Assembly: GCA_027924585.1 (NCBI GenBank)
Contig: BSBM01000370.1
Location: 30,401,501 to 30,465,500 of the forward strand
Source of the DNA: Larix kaempferi
Taxonomy: Eukaryota; Streptophyta; Pinopsida; Pinales; Pinaceae
Length of the DNA: 64,000 nucleotides
Direction of reading: 5' to 3'
Part shown: one piece after another, positions 1 to 9,400 of the stretch
How the letters are laid out: each line of letters begins with the position of its first letter
Position numbering within the stretch: the first letter of the stretch is position 1
The notes under the pieces: generated by a model
Told to the model about the DNA's origin: nothing
Database searches by the model: none
The model's input: the letters and a program-made list of their open reading frames with translations, nothing else
Made by a program: the position numbers and the translations under genes

Positions 1-1979
1 GAGTGAAAATGAGGAGACCCATGAACCACCTAGTTCTGAAGGTGGTGAAGTAGAAGAATCATTACATGAAGAGGATCAAAACTCACTCCCAAGTGACTTT
101 GAAAAATATGAAGAAACAACACATGAGCATGAAGAATATTCCATTGAAAATACTTAAGATGATTATGAGACACACTCTACCTTGGATATGAATCAAAGAG
201 AATATACTGTTGGATGCTCGAACTATAAAAGAGTACATACTAATCGGTGCTCACACCTCTATGTTGGTGACATAGATATAAATTTTGAAAGTGTTGATGC
301 AAGCCAAAGTTCCATTAAGCATGAAAATGAAGGCCTTGTAGCAGTTGAAGAAGAACCAAGATCAACTTCCCCATCACCACTTGAGCTTAATGAAGTTGGT
401 CCAAATATAAAGTACAAAGAAGAGGAGGTCCCTATACAAGAGCCTCTTTTTCTTGAAGGGTCATCAAATATGAATGAAAAGAAGATACAAGAGACCCTTA
501 GCACACTTTGTGACACTCAAGAATTGGTGTCAAATTCTTGTTGGAGAGTTTCTTCATGAAGGGTCCATCATTCCTTGATGACATGGACAAGATTCAAAGA
601 GCATGTGCAACATCGAAGGTAATGTCATGTCTTTTATTTTTTATAGAAACAATTTGGTTGAGCTTAATGAATGGTTACATGGAGAATACTTGAATAATAA
701 TGAGGATATTCATAAGCTCAAAATGCAAAATGAGAAACCTATTGGTAGGTTTCAAGATACTTGTTATTCCTCCTATGTTTTATATTGTCAATTGGTAGAT
801 TGCTTGGAGGGTTCTCATGACATGATGGATCATGAGAAACTTAGTAACTTGCAGGTGCTTGATGTGTTTTAAGATGAGCTTGATGAGAAACAAACAATTG
901 TTGTGGTGGAAGAGGAAATTGAGTTTCCTCTTGGAAATGGTTACACAGTTTTTGAAGAAGTGTATGATTCCACTACCTTGGAACCAACCTATGAGGAACG
1001 TTTTGCACTTTTGAGGGAGGCGCATGATCCTACCCTTATGGAGACTTTACATGATGACACTTTTTCATTTTCTTATCATTTGGGTGAGTTGGTTCATTCT
1101 CGTACATCCTACACTTCCATATTTTGCAGCATTCATCCTAATGAAGTATGGGTGAAAGGTTTCTTTTTGAAGGTGCCACACGAGGAGTATAAAAATACTA
1201 TCTTCCTTTTTGAGGATGACATGTCTAGAGCACTTTATTTTTTTCATTTGCAACAACAAACTTTGTTACTTTATGATTGTACAAATCTACATGGATGCAC
1301 CTATGATGTTCACTTGAGTCACTTGAAGACTCATGATTTTACCCGCTCCTTGCTTAGTTCAATTGATGTTGGAGGAACTTCATCCAATACTTGGGTGAAG
1401 AGATATATGATTGAAGAAAATTATTATTGGCAGTAACATCATTTTTTATTTCTTAATGATTCACATATACATGGATGCACTTATGATGTTCACTTGAGTC
1501 ACTTTAAGACTCATGATTTTCCTTGCTCCTTGCTTAGTTCAATTGATGTTGGAGGAAAATCATCCAATACTTGGGTAAATCGATATATGATTGGAGAAAA
1601 TTCTTATTGGCAACAACATCCTTTGTTATTTCTTGATGATACACATATTCATGGATGAAAAAATGGTACTTCTGTGAGCCCCTTGAAGGCTCATTGTTTT
1701 CATTTCTCCCTACTTGGTTCAGATTTTAGTGGAGATTCTTCATTCACTTCTTGGATGAAAGAATACATGGCTAATTATTTTGATGCATCTTACATCCTTT
1801 TGGAGCAGCATTATAGGACATGGGATCCTCACCTATGTCATTGGAGTAGATTTTGTTGGTCACTTGATTCTTGTATGCACTTGGAAAATGGTGGTCTACT
1901 TACTTGGAGGTATAAGCACTTTCATGATTCTTTGATGAGGCACCTCCTTGATGTACATTTTTATTATGTTGTTATGTAA
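1..1979 (+). pseudogene. LARD-A repeat-protein ORF, unit 1 (broken)
   Basis: This is the 3' two thirds of the only long ORF of LARD-A. The function is unknown and I do not recognise the family. It reads as an acidic, Glu/Ser/His-rich segment, then a mixed segment (603-1240), then three tandem modules of exactly 180 bp (60 residues) near 1261, 1441 and 1621. Each module carries motifs such as HGCTYDVHLSHLKTHDF, LLSSIDVGG and WVKRYMI; the third is diverged after HG. The ORF is broken by stops (for example at 155, 1434 and 1656) and a 1-bp loss near 552 relative to unit 2. Unit 2 is a related copy broken at different places, so the ancestral frame was continuous. It is not a recognisable gag, pol or envelope protein. 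Confidence 0.7.
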
Positions 1980-2797
1980 TTTGATGATCTATCTTTTGTA
2001 CTTATGATGTTTAGAATAATTCATACAAGGAAATGGGATCCATGAATTCTCCTGCATGATGGTATGGGTTGGAGAGCACTCCTAATTGTTGGAGTGCAAT
2101 ACAAGCAATGGGACACTGGGATAAATTTTAGTCTAATTAGTTTCAATTTTTTTTGGGAAACAAGTAGTATGGGAGATTGTGTCCCCACTTAATAAGGTGA
2201 TTGTAATCAGAGTAGTGCAGCAGCAAGCATGGTGGTTCCTCTCTAAAATTTTCATGGAATCTTGAAGACTCAAAGTTGGGCAACTCAGTGGCAACTTCAA
2301 AGAATTATACAGTGGTATCATAAAGGGTTTCCAAAATATGAAATAGGTAAAGAGTAATTGTGAAAACTTTGTTTTGATGTATTTAATTAATATCTCGGTG
2401 TTTAGTGGTGATATCATAGGGGATATGAATACGAAAAATAAAACCCACATATCCTTGATTTTGGAAACACACAATTGTAGGACATGAGTGCCACTACTAA
2501 GAGTTTTAGAAGGAAATTTTTGGAAGAAAATTTCTGGGAAGAAAGCAGGTTATTCAACATCCATGTTTGAAATTTATTGAGGACAAGAAATATTGGGAGG
2601 GGAGTGTTTTTCATGTCCCAAATTTTTTGATTGGGTCACAATGGCCTAAGCCACTTGGCCATATTCATCATAGTTTGTCAAATTGATGCTAAGGGTCAAA
2701 TATTTTCCAAGCATGATGTCCAAGTTAGTAATAATTTAAAATTAGATCCAAATGGACAATGTGGGTAACATTAATAGAAAATTCTCAATTGAAATTT
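1..2797 (+). mobile_element. LARD-A unit 1, internal region (5' part outside window)
   Basis: This is the internal part of a pol-less LTR element, cut by the window edge. It matches 5221-6370 plus 27432-29042 nearly end to end and runs straight into the LTR at 2798. Only one LTR lies between this unit and the next unit's primer-binding site, so the two units share an LTR. No protease, RT or integrase motif is visible. The 819 bp after the ORF (1979-2797) is non-coding and matches 28164-29042. It contains the undisturbed AGGTG site (1171-1175) that is duplicated around the 21-kb insertion in unit 2. Confidence 0.85.
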
Positions 2798-4719
2798 TGT
2801 AATATCCCCATCCAAATGAACTATCATGGAGGAAAATTACTAGTTCCCTAGGTTGGGGGTGGAAGCATTAAAAGTTGGAATAAAGGAGCTACAAGACCCA
2901 AAATGACCTTATACTTACAAATTCACATTAAATGGGTCAATTAAATAATAATAAAAATAAAATAAGTTGGCATTGGATCATGAGGGCACATAAGAGGTTG
3001 TGAGACCCACATAAGGCAAGATTCCCCACTACACTTGGCATCATTATCTTACCAATTAGAGTTCAAGATGAAGGGTAACATACTTGGGGGGGTTTAAGGG
3101 GTATTATTCATGTTATGAATCATGTAATGTCGAATTGGAGTGGAAGAGTAACTCCCATGGAAGAGGAAGAGGCATATTAGAAGAATTGTGACACTTGGAG
3201 CTAGATTCCCTAACTTCTATGACAACAATGATGAAGATTCTATGACACTTATGACAAAGTTCATATCTGATTGCTAACATCTGACATATATGACATGACA
3301 GGGATAAAAATAGCCTCCAATAGGGATCACAAGGGGAGTTATGGAAACCAATATTCCCCCATTCGAATTGATGGAAGAGGAGATCTAGGAAAAGTTGGAC
3401 AAGTGGCATTCATGGGAATCTCTCCCTAATTAAAGTTGGGATGAGTCTCTTGGAGGGAATTCAAGATACGGAGTCCTTGGGAGGTTAATAAAATACAAGA
3501 AGAAAGAATGAGACTATATTTTGATCATTTGTAATTTGGAAAAAATTGGAGAGCTTAGCTTGTCCTTGCAAGGTGGATGCTTACCCTTCTTGCCTTAGAA
3601 CCAATTTCGAGGGTGAAAGATTCCCGTCCTAGTTGGTTGATGGAGAGGAAATTCATACCTCTCAACATATATTCATGGATATTTTTTTATGCAGGTTAAA
3701 ACCCCAACTGAGTTCGATTTCATCTTCTCTCATTCTTCTCTATGCCTATTCTACTATCTTTCTCTCAATTATGTGTAAATGTGCAAGGGTGCACTTGTTG
3801 TTGCATATAGTTAGTGAATGACTCTTATTTAGACTTCATGGACATGTTAGATGATATATATATCCTTAATAATCATATCATCAGATCCACAGCTCGAAAC
3901 ATTATGTATTTCAAGTGATATTTACATTCAAGGAAGAGATTCGAGCCATTTTCCCCATAGCATTTTCATAGTGATTTGGGAATGATATTGTACCTATTTT
4001 ATATCCGATTTTGCTGAGTTATTTATCATGTTATGAGATTCATATGAATTTAATTTTATGGCCCAAATGACATGTGCATACCTATTAAGTGTTACTATGG
4101 TTTATGAAGAAATTCAAGACTCCTTGCCCACCAATTTCACCTCAAAAACGGGACTCTAGAAGTTGTTGTTCATTAGGAAGCCTATTCGACCCTAAAAAAA
4201 ATATCATTATGCAAATATACTGTTCCTAATTTCCTATAGCATATCCAAGTCTCATACCAATATTTAGTTAAGTTTGTATAGTGTTTGGAAGAGCATCTAA
4301 TGCCATACCTAAGGGGGATCTCCACTTTTAAAATTAACTAGTCTTGTTTTGAAACTTATTCCCATGCAATTTGCATACCATGGATGGGTATATCAGTTTT
4401 TTGGATTTATTATATGTATTTTAATATGACCTATTCCCCATAAATACCTTCCTCCCCAAATTCAAAATCATTTGGAGGTGTTTGGAACCAGTTGTAAACA
4501 AAACCCTAGAGTTAAAAAAAGGTGAATCCAAGGAATTTCCTTTGTAGGGGTATTACATTTGTTTGGATGTATTATAGGTGTGATAATATGTCCTATTCCC
4601 CATAAATACCTTCCTCCACAAGTTATAAATCATTTGGAGGTGTTTGGAACCAGTTGTAAGCAAAAACCTAGAGTCAAAACAAGGTGAATCCAAGGAATTT
4701 CCTTTGAAGGGATATTACA
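2798..4719 (+). repeat. LARD-A LTR, shared by units 1 and 2 (1922 bp)
   Basis: It starts TGTAATATCCC and ends GGGATATTACA, a perfect 11-bp inverted repeat, and is followed after 1 bp by a TGGTATCAGAGC primer-binding site. It matches 29043-30756 with several indels. This copy has about 190 bp (near 3205-3390) and about 85 bp (near 3660-3740) that the other LTR lacks. The last 326 bp are a tandem duplication of about 163 bp (about 4394-4556 and 4557-4719); both halves end in TATTACA, and the other LTR has the same duplication. Confidence 0.88.
4394..4719 (+). repeat. ~163-bp tandem duplication at LTR 3' end
   Basis: Two units (about 4394-4556 and 4557-4719) each run from a GACCTATTCCCC/GTCCTATTCCCC segment through a shared GGAACCAGTTGTAA motif to a TATTACA end. 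The same duplication is at about 30431-30594 and 30595-30756, so it predates the split of the two LTRs. Confidence 0.8.
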
Positions 4720-4720
4720 G

Positions 4721-4732
4721 TGGTATCAGAGC
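4721..4732 (+). other. Primer-binding site of LARD-A (initiator Met tRNA type)
   Basis: TGGTATCAGAGC lies 1 bp after the LTR end at 4719. This is the usual plant sequence complementary to the 3' end of initiator tRNA-Met. It fixes the LTR boundary and the plus orientation. Confidence 0.88.
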
Positions 4733-4785
4733 ATGGTCCTTGCACCTGTGCATTAATATCATACATGGAAGAATAATTTTCATCC

Positions 4786-6370
4786 ATGTATTACTATTAT
4801 GGTGACTCCTATGAGTACAATTCTTATGAGCAGTATGAAGATGATTGCGAGTAATATGAAGAAGAATGTGAATGGTATGAGGAAGAGGTGCCATCATGCA
4901 ACACTTCTTACAATTTCATAAGGAATGAAGGTTATTCTTATGACCCTATGTATTATGAAGATGTATATGTTGAACCACCAACGGATAATTCTATGAATGA
5001 ATTACAAATATTGAGAGTAACATGTAAAACCTTGCCCCAACAATATCAGGCTTATCTTGATATGTATAAGGAAGATACACAAAATGCCATTCCTTTTGAA
5101 GAATTTGTTGATTGGGTGTTTGAAAATAAACCCAAAAATGGAGATGTGGAGTTAGTGAATAAATTTATATTCCCTTCTTGCAAAATACCTTGGAGAGAAG
5201 CTCATATATGTTTCAATGAAAATGAGGAGACCCATGAACCACCTAGTTCTGAAGGTGGTGAAGTAGAAGAAGCATTACATGAAGAGGATCGAAAGTCACT
5301 CCCAAGTGACTCTGAAAAATATGAAGAAGCATCACATGAGCATGAAGAATATTCCATTGAAAATACTGAAGATCATTCTGAGACACACTCTACCTTGGAC
5401 ATGAATCAAAGAGCATCTATTGATGGATGCTCGAACTATGAAGGAGTACCTACTGGTTGGTGACATAGAAATCACTTTTGAAAGTGTTGTTGCAAGACAA
5501 AGTTACATTAAGAATGAAAATGAAGGACTTGTAGCAATTGAAGAAGAACCAAGATCAACTTCCCCATCACCACTTGATCTTAATGAAGTTGATCCAAGGA
5601 GAAAGTACAAAGAAGAGGAGGTCCCTCTACAAGAGCCTCTTTTTCTTGAAGGGTCATCAAACATGAATGAAAAGAAGATCCAAGAGACCCGTATCACACT
5701 CCATGACACTCAATAATTGGTGTCAAATTCTTGTTGGAGAGTTTCTTCATTGAAGGATCCATCATTCCTTGAAGACATGGAGAAGATTCAAAGAGGAATG
5801 TGCAACATCGAAGGCAATGTCATGTCTTTGCTTTTTTATAGAAACAATTTGGTTGAGCTTAATGAATAGTTACATGGAGAATACTTGAAGAATAATGAGG
5901 ATATTCATAAGCTCAAAATGCAAAATGAGCAACTTCTTGATAGGTTCCAAGATACTTTTTCTTCCTGCTATGTTTTAGATTGTCAATTGGTAGATTACTT
6001 GGAGGATTCTCATGCCAGTATGGATCATGAGAAACATGGTATCTTGCAGGTTCTTGTTGTGTTTGGAGATGATCTTGATGAGAACGAAGCACTTGTTGTG
6101 TTCGAAGAGGAACTTGAGTTGCCTCTTGGAAATGGTTACATATCTTTTGAAGAAGTGTATGATTCCACTACCATGGAACCAACATATGAGGAAAGTTTTG
6201 CACTTTTGAGGGAGGTGCATGATCCTACCCTTATCGAGCCTTCACATGATAACACTTTTTCATTTTTTGATCATTTGGGTGAGTTGTTTCATTCTCCTAC
6301 ATCCTACACTTTCATATTTTGCAGCATTCATCCTAATGAAGTATGGGTGAAAGGTTTCTTTTTGAAGGTG
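4786..6370 (+). pseudogene. LARD-A repeat-protein ORF, unit 2, 5' part
   Basis: This is the N-terminal part of the LARD-A ORF; it continues at 27432 beyond the inserted element. The best start is the ATG at 4786, shortly after the PBS. The first ~50 residues are very rich in Tyr, Glu and Asp, then comes a helical-looking segment around LPQQYQAYLDMYKED, then a long acidic Ser/Glu/His stretch. Interruptions are TAA at 4849, a ~20-bp loss near 5440 that shifts the frame, TAA at 5714, and TAG at 5867 where unit 1 has a Trp codon. The tyrosine- and acid-rich start could be a diverged capsid-like protein, but I cannot identify it. Confidence 0.65.
6366..6370. other. Target-site duplication AGGTG (left)
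   Basis: AGGTG directly precedes the 5' LTR and is repeated at 27427-27431 directly after the 3' LTR. Unit 1 of LARD-A has a single AGGTG at 1171-1175 in uninterrupted sequence, which confirms the boundaries. Confidence 0.95.
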
Positions 6371-6533
6371 TGTTATAGGTCAAAATTGCACCTCTCCGTC
6401 TGTGATCAACCTGAGCTGCTGATCACACAAAAGGACAATTTGGATGGAGGAGCATGTTGACCTTGGACCATATGACAACTCATCCTATTTCCTGAAAATA
6501 CTGGAAAACATACAAAATATCATTTTAAGGTAT

Positions 6534-6717
6534 GAGCGCTACTCCACTTAAATAGACTAGCGCCCATGCGCGACTCCAGTGTATAATAGTAGCGCCCATA
6601 TCAATATATACGCTACTCCTTCTTATCAAAGTAGCGCTCGACATTTAAAACTGAATGAGCGTTAGTTGTTAAACAATAGGGTAGCGCCCTATACGCTACT
6701 CCACTGAGTAATAGTCG
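6534..6717. repeat. Tandem short-hairpin array (GCGCTACT / AGTAGCGC), 5' LTR
   Basis: About five hairpins follow one another. Each has a left arm like GCGCTACTCC or ACGCTACTCC, a spacer of roughly 10-15 bp, and a right arm like AGTAGCGCCC or AGTAGCGCTC. Arms start near 6534/6558, 6570/6590, 6609/6629, 6657/6679 and 6692/6712. The same arms recur at 7595-7711, 23881-23990 and 26550-26735. The GC-rich arms stand out in AT-rich surroundings. Confidence 0.85.
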
Positions 6718-6840
6718 CGTATATCTTAAAAGATGATTAAAAAATATATTAATTCATCGAGGAGGATTAGTTGATGGAAGTTCCTTAACTCCCCCAACTT
6801 CCTCCATAACTACATCTCGACCTGAGCTGCTTCTTTGAAC

Positions 6841-6849
6841 CTATAAATA
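6841..6849 (+). promoter_or_regulatory. TATA box of the 5' LTR
   Basis: CTATAAATA is at the same place in both LTRs (6841 and 26858), about 120 bp downstream of the hairpin array. It is a candidate core promoter for the element's genomic RNA. Confidence 0.6.
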
Positions 6850-7409
6850 CCAAGAAGGTTAAAGGAGAAGGGTTAGAAATTGGAGTTAGTGAGATTGATT
6901 AATGGAAAAACTTTGAAGAAGCTTGCATTGGAGAAGTTGTTGCAGAAGATATCCAAGCCAGAAGAAAGCCAGAGCCCAGAATCTAGTTGCAGGAGCCTGC
7001 TTCATTATCAGGTATATTTGTATTGCATTCCAATTTTGACAAATAAAGGTTGAAGTGTTTCCTTGTTCCAATCTGAAGGTGTTATGAAATGGCATTTTAA
7101 GTTGGATTTATTTTGGTCAATGCTGAATATTAAACATAGTTTTTGTTTATTTCATGCTTTATATATTGCCCAAAATGTTTGAGGAAGGTATTGTTGTTGT
7201 AGGTTTGCTGAAGGAAAAGTAGAATTGGAAGCTGGACACGGGATCGAGTCAAGGCTAGGATCAAACTCCGGTTAAAAGGTGTGTTCCCTAAATCTACAAT
7301 CTATTTCTTTTGTAAAACGCCTCTATAATAGCATTAATGCACTTACCTGTCACCCCAACCAAGTTGATAGTTTAGTTTCCTGACTATAGGGTAGAAATAT
7401 CCGCCAACA

Positions 7410-7430
7410 GACCGGCGACTCCGCTGGGGA
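7410..7430 (+). other. Primer-binding site of the Tat element (Arg-tRNA-like type)
   Basis: CCGGCGACTCCGCTGGGGA begins within 2-3 bp of the LTR end. From memory, Tat/Ogre-type elements use a GGCGACTCCGCTGGGGA site ascribed to tRNA-Arg, not the initiator-Met site seen in the other elements here. A related site is at 54673. Confidence 0.75.
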
Positions 7431-9400
7431 CATAGAGTTTTTGGCTTTAGGAAACCATTGTTTTTGGGTGTCTTCTCAGTTTATTTTGATTTCTTCGATG
7501 TGTTAAGAACCTTTTTAGGTATCCCTTGTCTTTGTCTTGCTTGCTTTCATCAGTTTTATACCTTCCAAAGTCAGTTTTCAGGCCTTTGAAATATGAGCGC
7601 TACTCTGATATATGTACAGTAGCGCCCATATGCTACTGTTCTGTATATACAGTAGCGCCCGTTTTGGCATGGGCGCGAGTTGCTCTACTACATAGTAGAG
7701 TACATTTCCTGAAGCAGTCAATTTTTGGTTTGCTCGTGTTTTAGCCCTGTGGTGATTTGCTGACTGTGCTGTAGGGTTCCTTTGATGATTGCATAAGGTT
7801 TTTAATTGTTGTTCAAGTTATAGAACCTCTCCTTAAAATTTTTCCATCTTTTAAACCATTTGTTGACCTTTGTATTTTTTGAGACCTTTTATTGACTTTT
7901 TGGAAGACTTGGTGGTGTTTGGTGATGAACATTTTCACTTTTTTCAGACCCTGACGGCTTGTTTCCCGTTTACAAACCTGTACACTCCTGTGTCTATTGT
8001 TTGTGGTGAAGTTGTCTGCTCTCTACTACCCCCGTCCTTTGTTTAGGGTTTGGTCTTTGGTAGAGCTTCTAGGGTGTCTTCTTTTTGGTCAAGTTTCATT
8101 TCTTCCAGGACTTCTTGTCTTCTGCTGGTCACAAGTGCTTTTTAAACAGTTGTAGGCTAGTTTCACCTCTCAGTTTCTTCGTGTTAGTAGGGCAGCCTGC
8201 TTGTCTACTTGTACTTGGCTTTGTGGTCTTGCTAGGGTTAAACACTTTAGGTCAGTCCTTGGGTGTTCTCTCCTTTGTTTTCTCCCACTTGGTGTCCAAG
8301 GTTATAGGCTTTTTCTTAGTAAAAAACCTGTAGATCAAGTCTTTCTCGCGCTAGGGTTTTGACAACTATAAGCTTAAGAACGTTTAGCCACACTTACACA
8401 CTTTGCATAAAAAGTTTTATTTGGCTTTCCATTTTTTGCATAGTTGTTTTTCGGTTTTAGAAAAAGCAAAAAAAAAAAAAATTGGTACTTTAAGTTAAAT
8501 TAGAACTTGTCTTTGTCATTGCAAAATAGCTTAGTATATTTTGTATAATTTAAAAAGAAAACAAAAATCTTTAAGAAAGTTTGCTTAGATTTTCAGTTTT
8601 GAAAAAGAAGTAGATGAAAAAATAAAAAAGTTTTGTTGTAAGAAGATTTGAGTATATTTGCATTTTTGTTTTCTTGTTATAACCACGCTCACACACTCAC
8701 TATCCTTTTTGCGTAATAAAAGCCCCTAAAATTTGTTAATAAAATGAACTAGAAATTTTTTCTTTTTTAGGGTACACTACACCAACTAGTTTTGGTTAGG
8801 GTCTTGGGTTTAAATCACTTTAAACCACCCAAGATCACACATTGCACAACAATCGTAGTGAGACTATCATAGGCAAACCCACCTCACTCAAAATTTGCCT
8901 GTGAGCATATGCAGTAGGTCATTGCGAGATCAGTTTGTGGGAATACTCCTCCTACTTGCTGTTCGAGCATACGCCGGGATCAGATTGCGTATTGGGGACT
9001 CTTTCGAGTTTCGGGCTTAGCTACCCTGCCCACGCTTTCTGATTCAACCGGTGACTGTTCCCCCAGGAATTTTCGGTGTTGTGGTATCCATAGTATCAGA
9101 CTTCTAGGTTCTTACACAGGTGACAGCAGAGGGTATATCTGTTGTACCTAAGACAGACGTGGGAGGAAACCCCGTGTAGGTCTTTGGGAGGGCGGTTGGG
9201 TGATTCTAGCGCTTGCACCCTTAGTCATTGTATTGTAGACCCCGGGTAACTGTCTTTCTTCCTTCGTTGACCTGTTCTGGGCCCTAATCATCCCAGACTC
9301 TTCTCCGGAAGGCACCTTTGTTTGACTGGTTTGTATACTTAGGAATTTTTTAGTTGGTGTGCTGTTTTCCCCCTAGAAATAGTGGCCACTAGGTTCTAGT
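7431..9400 (+). other. Leader between PBS and gag of the Tat element
   Basis: About 2 kb without a credible gene. It is T-rich, has a run of A at 8469-8482, and contains hairpin arms at 7595-7711. Short open frames (for example 7526-7744 and 8085-8333) have no recognisable motif. Confidence 0.7.
7595..7711. repeat. Hairpin array (GCGCTACT / AGTAGCGC), leader
   Basis: Two clear hairpins (arms near 7595/7618 and 7631/7651), plus a GGGCGCGAG segment and a CTCTACTA/TAGTAGAG palindrome. The right arms read CAGTAGCGCCC. They are the same building blocks as in the LTRs. Confidence 0.8.

Larger units (their letters stand above)
6371..7409 (+). repeat. 5' LTR of the 21-kb Tat element (1039 bp)
   Basis: It begins TGTTATAGG and ends CCGCCAACA, and matches 26387-27426 at about 98% by hand count. 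A tandem hairpin array (6534-6717) lies upstream of a TATA box (6841), so the array falls in the probable U3 promoter part. Confidence 0.95.

Noticed and set aside
4721-4740. tRNA-related sequence TGGTATCAGAGC as a tRNA gene
   Set aside because: It is only the primer-binding site; no cloverleaf surrounds it. The same applies at 35867, 49869 and 60089.
6886-7095. Minus-strand 69-codon frame present in both LTRs (also 26903-27112)
   Set aside because: It is kept only because the LTRs are ~98% identical; no motif and no other support.
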